Source: Thioalkalivibrio nitratireducens (lineage in GTDB: Bacteria > Pseudomonadota > Gammaproteobacteria > Ectothiorhodospirales > Ectothiorhodospiraceae). From it: a DNA stretch of 45,771 nt. The notes below the pieces were generated by a model that did no database searches, was not told where the DNA came from, and was given only the letters and a program-made list of their open reading frames with translations. The stretch covers positions 1 through 45,771 of the forward strand of contig JAABSN010000006.1 in the NCBI GenBank assembly GCA_011390385.1. The letters are read 5' to 3'. The translations under genes were made by a program, and so were the position numbers. Of this stretch, positions 8,998 through 16,392 are shown in pieces. Every line of letters starts with the position of its first letter. Within the stretch, counting starts at the first letter, position 1.

Positions 8998-9717
8998 ATG
9001 AGCACACAGGAACGCAAGCGTCGTGAACGGGAGATCCGCGAGCGGCTTTTCGTTCGCGAGGCGCAGGAACTCATCCGACGTGAAGGGTTGCTGCACCTGC
9101 AGATGTCGCGCCTGGCCGAGGCTTGCGATTACGCGACAGGCACGCTGTACCAGCATTTCGCCTCGAAGGAGGATCTGCTGCTGGCGATCGCCACCGAGGA
9201 TCTGAAACGACGGGCAATGGCTTTCGCACCGATCCCCGATCTGCCGTTGAGCAGCCGCGAGCGCATGCTGGCTGTCGTGCTCACGGATATCGACTTCATT
9301 TCCAGCCATCCGGAGCATTTTCAGTTACTCCAGTACGTCAGCACCGAGGTCATCTGGGCCAGCGCATCACCGGATCGCCGCCAGGCGCTGGTGGACGCCG
9401 GTGTGCCCATCAGCGAAGCAGTCTCCCGGGTGGTGACGGCGGGGATCGCTGCCGGCGACCTGGATGCAATACCCCCTTTACGGCCGATCGAAATCGCTGC
9501 CGGTTCCTGGTGCCTGAACCTGGGCATGCACAATCTCGCGCATGCGCATGGGCTGCTCGAAGCCTACTCGGTACGCGATCCCTACGCGCTCCTGTTGCAG
9601 CACAGCCATGCCCTGCTCAACGGCCTCGGATGGCAACCATGGGTCGACACCAGCAACGCTCAGGATCTCGCGGAACAAGCCGGACGAATACGAACGTCGC
9701 TTCGCGGCAACGGGTAA
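8998..9717 (+). CDS. TetR-family regulator of the downstream RND pump
   Basis: 239 residues. The N-terminal TetR HTH covers residues about 12-60 (RERLFVREAQELIRREGL, MSRLAEACDYATGTLYQHFASKEDLLLAIA), followed by an all-helical ligand domain. The ATG at 8998 follows a region with weak SD. The stop is 55 bp before the membrane-fusion protein gene on the same strand. TetR genes in this position usually repress their efflux operon, so repression of the adjacent MFP-RND genes and of itself is inferred. The ligand is not predictable. Confidence 0.92.
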   Translation: MSTQERKRREREIRERLFVREAQELIRREGLLHLQMSRLAEACDYATGTLYQHFASKEDLLLAIATEDLKRRAMAFAPIPDLPLSSRERMLAVVLTDIDFISSHPEHFQLLQYVSTEVIWASASPDRRQALVDAGVPISEAVSRVVTAGIAAGDLDAIPPLRPIEIAAGSWCLNLGMHNLAHAHGLLEAYSVRDPYALLLQHSHALLNGLGWQPWVDTSNAQDLAEQAGRIRTSLRGNG

Positions 9718-9772
9718 ACCGGCGCCTCGAACGTTCGCACGTGTGCCCCGTTTTCAACGACTGGAACATGCC

Positions 9773-10885
9773 ATGACCAAACGATTCATGTTGATGCTGC
9801 TCGGTGTGAGCCTGGTGTTCGGCGGCATATTCGGTTTCAAGTGGTTCATCGATGGACAGATCGATGCCTTCTTCGATCAGATGCCAGTGCCAACCGTAAC
9901 CATTACCGCAACGGACGCCCGCATCGACCACTGGACCCCGGAAGTGCGGGCCGTTGGCAGCCTGGAATCCGTGCAGGGAGCCGTGTTGAGTACCGAGGTT
10001 GGCGGCATCGTACGGGAGATCCTGTTCGAGGCCGGAGCCCGCGTTACGGAAGGGACCGTTCTCCTGCGCCTGGATACCGACGCCGATCAGGCCGAATTAA
10101 CGCGACTGGAAGCTGCCGCACGGCTTGCCGACCAGGAACTGCAGCGCGTCCGCCGCCTTCTGCGCGAACAGAACATCTCCGAGGCCGAGGTGCAGCGCCG
10201 GCAAAGCGAGGCGGAGCAGGCGCGCGCGGCGGTCGCGGCGCAGCGTGCCCGAATCAATCAGAAGAACCTCCGCGCTCCGTTTGACGGGGTACTCGGAATC
10301 CGGCGCGTCAATCTGGGGCAGTTCGTATCCCCCGGTGATCCCATGGTCACGCTCGAATCGGTTGACCCGATCTATGTCAATTTCACACTGACCGAGCGTC
10401 GTCTCGGACAGGTGCGGCCCGGCCAATCGATCGAAGCCGAAGTGGACGCTTTCGCCGAGACCTTTCAGGGCGAGATCATCGCTCTCGAGCCCCGGGTGAG
10501 CGTTGCCTCCCGCAATTTCGAAGTCCAGGGGCTGCTGGGCAATCCGGACGGCAAACTTCGCGCGGGCCAGTTCGCGCGCGTGACCATGGCGGTCGGCGAA
10601 CCCGAAGAGGTCGTTTTCCTGCCCCAGACGGCACTGCGTTTCAATGCTTTCGGTAATTCTATTTTTGTCGTTTATGAAGATGATGAAGAGCAACTCCGGG
10701 TGCGTGAGCGGTTCGTGCAAACCGGAGAACGACGAGGCGATCTGATCCGCGTTACCGAGGGACTCGAGGCTGGCGAGCGGGTCGCGAGCAGTGGTCTGCT
10801 CAAGCTTCAGAACGAGACCCCGGTGGTGATCACCGAAGACGCCGAACCGAGTGAGAATCCGGCGCCGCGCCCGGACAACGCCTGA
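9773..10885 (+). CDS. RND efflux periplasmic adaptor (membrane fusion protein, HlyD/AcrA family)
   Basis: 370 residues. An N-terminal membrane anchor is seen (FMLMLLGVSLVFGGIFGFKWF, about residues 5-24). The barrel-sandwich/lipoyl half GAVLSTEVGGIVREILFEAGARVTEGTVLLRLD comes next, then a helical hairpin rich in Arg/Glu/Ala (about 115-170), the second lipoyl half LRAPFDGVLGIRRVNLGQFVSPGDPM and a beta-barrel domain. It couples an inner-membrane RND pump to an outer-membrane channel. Start ATG 9773 chosen because the anchor begins there; the reading frame is open further upstream. It lies 24 bp before the RND gene. No outer-membrane TolC partner is adjacent. Confidence 0.94.
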   Translation: MTKRFMLMLLGVSLVFGGIFGFKWFIDGQIDAFFDQMPVPTVTITATDARIDHWTPEVRAVGSLESVQGAVLSTEVGGIVREILFEAGARVTEGTVLLRLDTDADQAELTRLEAAARLADQELQRVRRLLREQNISEAEVQRRQSEAEQARAAVAAQRARINQKNLRAPFDGVLGIRRVNLGQFVSPGDPMVTLESVDPIYVNFTLTERRLGQVRPGQSIEAEVDAFAETFQGEIIALEPRVSVASRNFEVQGLLGNPDGKLRAGQFARVTMAVGEPEEVVFLPQTALRFNAFGNSIFVVYEDDEEQLRVRERFVQTGERRGDLIRVTEGLEAGERVASSGLLKLQNETPVVITEDAEPSENPAPRPDNA

Positions 10886-10909
10886 ACCAACCACGCCACG
10901 GGGTCGCTC

Positions 10910-13900
10910 ATGCGCTTCACTGATATTTTCATCAACAAGCCGGTACTGGCGACCGTGGTCAGCCTGTTCATCCTGCTGCTCGGAATGCGTGCCATTTTCG
11001 ACCTCAACGTGCGTCAGTTCCCCGAGGTCAGGAATGCCGTGGTCACCGTCAGCACCAGCTATTTCGGCGCCGACGCGAACCTGATCCAGGGATTCATCAC
11101 CACCCCACTGGAGCGGGAGGTCGCTGCCGCCGAAGGCATCGACTACCTGGTCTCGACCAGCGTCCCCGGATTCAGTGTCATACAGGCTTATCTGCGCCTC
11201 GAGTACGACCCGAACGAAGCGCTGACACAGATCGCCGCCCAGGTGAACAAGGTCCGGGGCGACCTGCCAACGGAGGCGGAAGATCCGGTGGTCCAGCTGT
11301 CGGTAGGCGAGAGCATCGCCGCCATGTATCTGTCGTTCTTTTCCGACCGCCTCGCCAACAATCAGATCACGGATTACCTGACTCGCGTGGTGGAGCCGGA
11401 GCTGTCGACGATCGCCGGCGTCCAGCGGGCCGAGATTCTGGGCGGTGAAACCTTCGCGATGCGGCTCTGGCTGGATGCGGACCGGATGGCCGCCCATGGC
11501 GTCACCGGCCGCGATGTGCGTGCCGCGCTACAGGCAAACAACGTGCTGTCAGCAGTGGGCCGGACCCGGGGGCAGGCCGTCAATATCGAACTCACTGCGG
11601 ATACCGACCTGTCGCGCCCGGAGGAATTCGAGCGCCTGATCGTACGCGATGACAACGGAGCGCTGGTCCGCATCGAGGATGTCGCCACCGTCGAACTCGG
11701 GTCCGAGAGTTACGACAGCTCGGTGCGCTTCAACGGCCAGACCGCGACTTTCATCGGTGTCGAGCTGTCACCGGATGCCAACGCGCTCGATGTGATTGCA
11801 GAGGTCCGCAGAACCTTTCGCGATCGCATCCAGCCCCAGCTTCCGGAAGGCCTGCAGGCCGAGATCGTCTACGATTCCACGGACTACATCGAGAGCGCGA
11901 TCGACGAAGTGATTCTGACCATCGGTCTCGCTCTCGGCATCGTCTTGCTGGTGATCTACCTGTTTCTCGGCTCGTTGCGCAGCGTGCTGATCCCCGCAGT
12001 CGCGATCCCGCTGGCCCTGATCGGCACGTTTCTCCTGATGCTGCTGATGGGTTTCTCGATCAACCTCCTGACCCTGCTCGCGATGGTGCTGGCGATCGGC
12101 ATTGTGGTGGACGATGCCATCATCATGCTGGAGAACGTGCATCGGCATATCGAGGATGGGATGACGCCGTACGACGCGGCGATCCAGGGAGCCCGCGAAC
12201 TGGCGTGGCCGATCATCGCCATGTCAACGACGCTGATCGCGGTGTTTCTGCCCATCGGGTTCATCGGCGGGCTCACCGGCACCCTGTTCGTGGAATTCGC
12301 CTTCACTCTTGCGGGCGCGGTGCTGATCTCGGGCGTCGTCGCACTGACCCTGTCACCCATGATGTGCTCAAGAATCCTGCGTGGTCACTCGGAGAAGCGT
12401 TCCGGTGGACGGCTGGAGGCGTGGCTGGATGCGCGCTTCAACGGACTGCAGGCCCGCTACCGGAAACGCCTGCACGGAGCATTGAACGAGCGCTTCACCC
12501 TGCTCGCGTTCGGGCTGATCGTGCTCCTGTCATGCTACTTTCTGTTCATCACCAGCAGCAGCGAACTCGAGCCACAGGAGGACCAGGGTTTCGTGTTCTC
12601 GATCATGGAGGGCGATGCCTACCTTGGACTGGACCAACTGGAGCGCAACACCCATTTGATCGACGACTTTGTCGGTGAAATCCCCGAGTTGCAGAACACA
12701 TTCATCATCAATGGCTTTGGCGGTGGCGCGACGCCCAGCACCAACGAGGCCATCGCCGGTTTCGTGATGCTGCCATGGGATCAGCGCGAGCGCAGAACCG
12801 CAGACATCCTCGAGCAGGACCTGCAACCGCGTCTCGATCGGATCCCGGCACTGAGCATCTTCGCGATCGAGCCGCCTTCGCTACCAAGCCCCGGGGGCGG
12901 CGGAGCGCCCGTCAGCATGGTGATCGGATCGACCGGTCCGATCGAGAATCTGGGCGAACTCGCGGACGAAATCATCGGTCGCGCCATGGCCAGCGGCCGC
13001 TTCATCTTCGTGGACTCCGACCTCGATTTCGACAAGCCACGAGTCGATCTGAAGGTCGACCGCGACAAGGCCGCACAGATGGGCATCGACATGGCAACGC
13101 TGAACGCCGATCTCGCACCCCTGCTCTCCGGCGGCTTCACCGGGCGTTTCGCAATGGACAACCGCAGCTACCGCGTGATTCCACAGGTACAACGCAGCGA
13201 GCGACTGAATCCCGAACAGATCGGAGAGCTGTACACACGAACCCGCGACGGCGAGCCGATTCCCCTGTCCAACATCGTGACCCTCGAGGAGACCGTGGTG
13301 CCCCGCAGGCTGCAGCGTTTCCAGCAGTTGAACGCTGTAACCCTGTCCGGAGTTCCGCGCCCTGGCGTGACCCTTGGTGAGGCACTGGATCTTCTCGATG
13401 GCATCGCGAGCGAAGTGCTTCCCGCCGGCTACAGCGTGGATTATTCCGGTCAGTCCCGGCAACTCAAGGGTGAGGGTGCGCAGTTCGTCGTCACCTTCTT
13501 CTTCGCTCTCGTGATCATCTACCTCGTGCTGGCCGCCCAGTTCGAGTCGTTCCGCGACCCGCTGATCATGCTGATGACAGTGCCGATGTCCATCGCTGGC
13601 GCACTGATCTTCATCAGCCTCGGCTTCGCATCGCTGAACATCTATACGCAGGTGGGACTGGTGACCCTCATCGGTCTGATCGCGAAACACGGAATTCTGA
13701 TTGTCGAATTCGCGAATCAACTGCAACATCAGGGGCGTTCGGTGCGAGAGGCCATCGAAGAGGCGGCAAGCCTGCGCCTGCGGCCGATCCTGATGACCAC
13801 CGCGGCGACGGTCATTGCCATGGTCCCGTTGCTCATTTCCACGGGTGCTGGAGCAGGTTCGCGCTTTGCGATGGGCCTGGTCATTGCGAGCGGCATGACC

Positions 13901-14014
13901 ATCGGCACGCTGTTCACGCTATTCGTGGTGCCGGCCGTCTACCTTTACCTGGCGCGCGACCGCTCCGCCGACTCCGCTGCAGCCAGAGAACCCGCAGCGA
14001 CGCAGTCGGGCTGA
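10910..14014 (+). CDS. RND efflux pump inner-membrane transporter (AcrB/MexK-like HAE1 family)
   Basis: A 1034-residue pump of standard RND length with two repeats of six transmembrane helices and large periplasmic loops. It starts MRFTDIFINKPVLATVVSLFILLLG. The proton-relay residues are present: Asp401-Asp402 in GIVVDDAIIMLENVHRHIEDG (TM4) and a Lys in GLIAKHGILIVEFANQL (TM10). Proton-driven export of drugs or hydrophobic compounds is inferred from family membership. It forms an operon with the adaptor. The 3' side leads into a dispersed-repeat copy and then the cbbL promoter region. Confidence 0.95.
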   Translation: MRFTDIFINKPVLATVVSLFILLLGMRAIFDLNVRQFPEVRNAVVTVSTSYFGADANLIQGFITTPLEREVAAAEGIDYLVSTSVPGFSVIQAYLRLEYDPNEALTQIAAQVNKVRGDLPTEAEDPVVQLSVGESIAAMYLSFFSDRLANNQITDYLTRVVEPELSTIAGVQRAEILGGETFAMRLWLDADRMAAHGVTGRDVRAALQANNVLSAVGRTRGQAVNIELTADTDLSRPEEFERLIVRDDNGALVRIEDVATVELGSESYDSSVRFNGQTATFIGVELSPDANALDVIAEVRRTFRDRIQPQLPEGLQAEIVYDSTDYIESAIDEVILTIGLALGIVLLVIYLFLGSLRSVLIPAVAIPLALIGTFLLMLLMGFSINLLTLLAMVLAIGIVVDDAIIMLENVHRHIEDGMTPYDAAIQGARELAWPIIAMSTTLIAVFLPIGFIGGLTGTLFVEFAFTLAGAVLISGVVALTLSPMMCSRILRGHSEKRSGGRLEAWLDARFNGLQARYRKRLHGALNERFTLLAFGLIVLLSCYFLFITSSSELEPQEDQGFVFSIMEGDAYLGLDQLERNTHLIDDFVGEIPELQNTFIINGFGGGATPSTNEAIAGFVMLPWDQRERRTADILEQDLQPRLDRIPALSIFAIEPPSLPSPGGGGAPVSMVIGSTGPIENLGELADEIIGRAMASGRFIFVDSDLDFDKPRVDLKVDRDKAAQMGIDMATLNADLAPLLSGGFTGRFAMDNRSYRVIPQVQRSERLNPEQIGELYTRTRDGEPIPLSNIVTLEETVVPRRLQRFQQLNAVTLSGVPRPGVTLGEALDLLDGIASEVLPAGYSVDYSGQSRQLKGEGAQFVVTFFFALVIIYLVLAAQFESFRDPLIMLMTVPMSIAGALIFISLGFASLNIYTQVGLVTLIGLIAKHGILIVEFANQLQHQGRSVREAIEEAASLRLRPILMTTAATVIAMVPLLISTGAGAGSRFAMGLVIASGMTIGTLFTLFVVPAVYLYLARDRSADSAAAREPAATQSG

Positions 14015-14433
14015 CGAGCGGTGGCTCCGAAACGGCCATGCCCCAGGCGTGCGGCACTCTTTTGTCGAAAGAAATGGGGCGCCAATGAGCGCAGCGAATG
14101 GCGCCGCTTGAGGCCGGGGAGACCGAAAATTCGGGTCCGCCCGGTTTCGGTGCGGTTCGGCTGCGCCTCACGGCACCCTACGGGATGGGCTTCCGCCCTG
14201 ACAGAACGCTGGCCATTCCAACCACAGGCAAAATGAGTGATAATCCCCGGTTGAGACAGAGACAAGGCTCGCTGCTCGCCGGGGATCGCAACGGGCCGGC
14301 ACATCACATAGACGATTGGCAATCTATCCCATCTAAACTATCTATTTGCTATCGGCTATCGGTCTTTCTACTCTCACGAACCGAATTCCACGACGCTCAC
14401 CATCCGATTTCTACAACGCGCAGGAGACAACCA
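14015..14433. promoter_or_regulatory. Intergenic region and probable control region of the cbbLS-cso locus
   Basis: 419 bp without a convincing gene. The left third holds dispersed repeat copy 3. ATCCCCGG (14243-14250) is mirrored by CCGGGGAT (14279-14286). A palindrome GATTG-G-CAATC (14314-14324) is followed by CTATC at 14324, 14338, 14349 and 14356, in a locally AT-richer stretch. This is the natural place for CbbR binding and the cbbL promoter. The SD CAGGAGA precedes the cbbL ATG. The promoter boxes themselves are not assigned. Confidence 0.55.
14077..14181 (-). repeat. Dispersed MITE-like element, copy 3
   Basis: About 105 bp. The left end is degenerate (GGGCGCCAATGAGCGCAGCG). The right end is well kept: TTTCGGTGCGGTTCGGCTG, then CGCCTCACGGCACCCTAC. 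Same orientation as copies 2 and 6. It lies immediately upstream of the presumed cbbL control region. Confidence 0.7.
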
Positions 14434-15855
14434 ATGGCCGTCAAGAAATACGACGCGGGTGTGAAGGATTACCGCGAAACCTATTGGATGCCGGACTACA
14501 TCCCGCTGGAAACCGATCTCCTGGCGGTGTTCAAGATCACCCCGCAGCCCGGCGTCGATCGCGAAGAAGCGGCCGCCGCGGTGGCCGCCGAATCCTCCAC
14601 CGGCACCTGGACCACCGTCTGGACCGACCTGCTGACGGACATGGACTACTACAAGGGCCGCGCCTACCGCATCGAAGACGTGCCCGGCGACGACACCTGC
14701 TACTACGCGTTCGTCGCCTACCCGATCGACCTGTTCGAAGAGGGCTCCGTGGTCAACGTGTTCACCTCGCTGGTGGGCAACGTGTTCGGCTTCAAGGCCG
14801 TGCGCGCCCTGCGTCTCGAGGACGTCCGCTTCCCGATCGCCTACGTGAAGACCTGCGGCGGTCCTCCGATGGGCATCCAGGTCGAACGCGACACGATGAA
14901 CAAGTATGGCCGGCCCCTGCTCGGCTGCACCATCAAGCCGAAACTCGGTCTTTCGGGCAAGAACTACGGCCGTGCCGTGTACGAGTGCCTGCGCGGCGGC
15001 CTCGACTTCACCAAGGACGACGAGAACATCAACAGCCAGCCGTTCATGCGCTGGCGCCAGCGCTTCGACTTCGTGATGGAAGCCATCCTGAAGGCCGAGG
15101 CGGAGACCGGTGAGCGCAAGGGTCATTACCTCAACGTGACCGCGCCCACTCCGGAAGAAATGTACAAGCGCGCCGAATACGCGAAAGAGATTGGCGCGCC
15201 GATCATCATGCACGACTACATCACCGGCGGCTTCTGCGCGAACACGGGCCTGGCCAACTGGTGCCGCGACAACGGCATGCTGCTGCACATCCACCGTGCG
15301 ATGCACGCGGTCATCGACCGCAACCCACACCACGGCATCCATTTCCGCGTGCTCACCAAGATCCTGCGCCTGTCCGGCGGCGACCACCTGCACACCGGCA
15401 CTGTCGTTGGCAAACTCGAGGGCGACCGTGCCTCCACCCTGGGCTGGATCGACCTTCTGCGTGAATCGTTCATCCCCGAAGACCGCTCGCGCGGCCTGTT
15501 CTTCGACCAGGACTGGGGCTCCATGCCCGGTGCCTTCGCGGTCGCGTCCGGCGGCATTCACGTCTGGCACATGCCGGCACTCGTGGCCATTTTCGGCGAC
15601 GACTCCGTGCTGCAGTTCGGCGGCGGCACCCTCGGCCATCCCTGGGGCAACGCGGCAGGCGCGGCGGCAAACCGGGTGGCACTCGAGGCCTGTGTCCAGG
15701 CGCGCAACGAAGGGCGTCAGATCGAGCGCGAAGGCAAGGAAATCCTCACTGCCGCTGCCCAGCACAGTCCCGAATTGAAGATCGCCATGGAAACATGGAA
15801 GGAAATCAAGTTCGAATTCGACACCGTCGACAAGCTGGACATCGCGCACAAGTAA
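14434..15855 (+). CDS. cbbL: RuBisCO large subunit, form IA (carboxysomal)
   Basis: 473 residues, the standard form IA length. Ribulose-1,5-bisphosphate carboxylase in the Calvin cycle, here carboxysome cargo. Active-site elements are intact: [19 protein letters not shown] with Lys168, the carbamylated Lys194 in [17 protein letters not shown], and loop 6 [11 protein letters not shown] with Lys327. The N-terminal [18 protein letters not shown] is typical of proteobacterial form IA. The frame is open well upstream, but ATG 14434 with CAGGAGA before it matches the family start. It is followed after 88 bp by cbbS and then the whole cso gene set, which marks it as the carboxysomal (IAc) copy. Confidence 0.99.
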   Translation: MAVKKYDAGVKDYRETYWMPDYIPLETDLLAVFKITPQPGVDREEAAAAVAAESSTGTWTTVWTDLLTDMDYYKGRAYRIEDVPGDDTCYYAFVAYPIDLFEEGSVVNVFTSLVGNVFGFKAVRALRLEDVRFPIAYVKTCGGPPMGIQVERDTMNKYGRPLLGCTIKPKLGLSGKNYGRAVYECLRGGLDFTKDDENINSQPFMRWRQRFDFVMEAILKAEAETGERKGHYLNVTAPTPEEMYKRAEYAKEIGAPIIMHDYITGGFCANTGLANWCRDNGMLLHIHRAMHAVIDRNPHHGIHFRVLTKILRLSGGDHLHTGTVVGKLEGDRASTLGWIDLLRESFIPEDRSRGLFFDQDWGSMPGAFAVASGGIHVWHMPALVAIFGDDSVLQFGGGTLGHPWGNAAGAAANRVALEACVQARNEGRQIEREGKEILTAAAQHSPELKIAMETWKEIKFEFDTVDKLDIAHK

Positions 15856-15943
15856 CCTTTCCCCGTGGTCCCGGCCATCGGGTGCCGCCACGGCTCCCGG
15901 ATGCGCCCGGACCGGGTTAACCGCTTACCAGAGGAAGACCGAT

Positions 15944-16267
15944 ATGGCCGTTCAAGTTTACAAGTCCTCGACCAAATACGAGACCTTTTCGTACCTGCCG
16001 CCGATGACCGCCGAGCAGATCCGCCAGCAGATCACGTTCTGCATCAGCCAGGGGTGGAACCCCGCCGTGGAGCACTCCGAGAAGGAGAACTCCATGAGCA
16101 ACTACTGGTACATGTGGAAACTGCCGCTGTTCGGCGAACAGTCCGTCGATGCCGTTCTCACGGAACTGGATGCCTGCCACCGGGAGTTTCCGGACCACCT
16201 CGTTCGCTTCATCGCCTATGACAACTATGCCCAGAGTCTCGGCATGGCATTCGTGGTTTACCGCTGA
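15944..16267 (+). CDS. cbbS: RuBisCO small subunit, form IA
   Basis: 107 residues. Completes the L8S8 enzyme. It has the conserved start ([39 protein letters not shown]), the MWKLPLFG motif and the C-terminal [19 protein letters not shown]. The ATG has GAGGAAG upstream. It is the second gene of the cluster. The 125-bp gap to csoS2 holds a stable hairpin that could set the excess of RuBisCO message over the shell genes. Confidence 0.99.
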   Translation: MAVQVYKSSTKYETFSYLPPMTAEQIRQQITFCISQGWNPAVEHSEKENSMSNYWYMWKLPLFGEQSVDAVLTELDACHREFPDHLVRFIAYDNYAQSLGMAFVVYR

Positions 16268-16285
16268 TCCATCGCGGAACGACAG

Positions 16286-16306
16286 CGGGTGGTCTTTGGC
16301 CACCCG
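16286..16306 (+). terminator. Hairpin between cbbS and csoS2 (attenuator or mRNA-processing/stability element)
   Basis: CGGGTGGTC - TTT - GGCCACCCG, a 9-bp stem (one G-T pair) with a 3-nt loop, beginning 18 bp after the cbbS stop. No T-run follows, so full Rho-independent termination is doubtful. A partial terminator or 3'-stabilising structure is more likely. Confidence 0.5.
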
Positions 16307-16392
16307 TGGATCACCCAGCAGCATGTAGTTTGCCGGCGTGGCGGCCCCCTGAACGCGCGACTCCCGCAGACCCCAACCGATCGAGGTACGTG

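Noticed and set aside
14374..15891. 505-codon minus-strand frame opposite cbbL
   Set aside because: Antisense shadow of a highly conserved GC-rich gene; no family resemblance.
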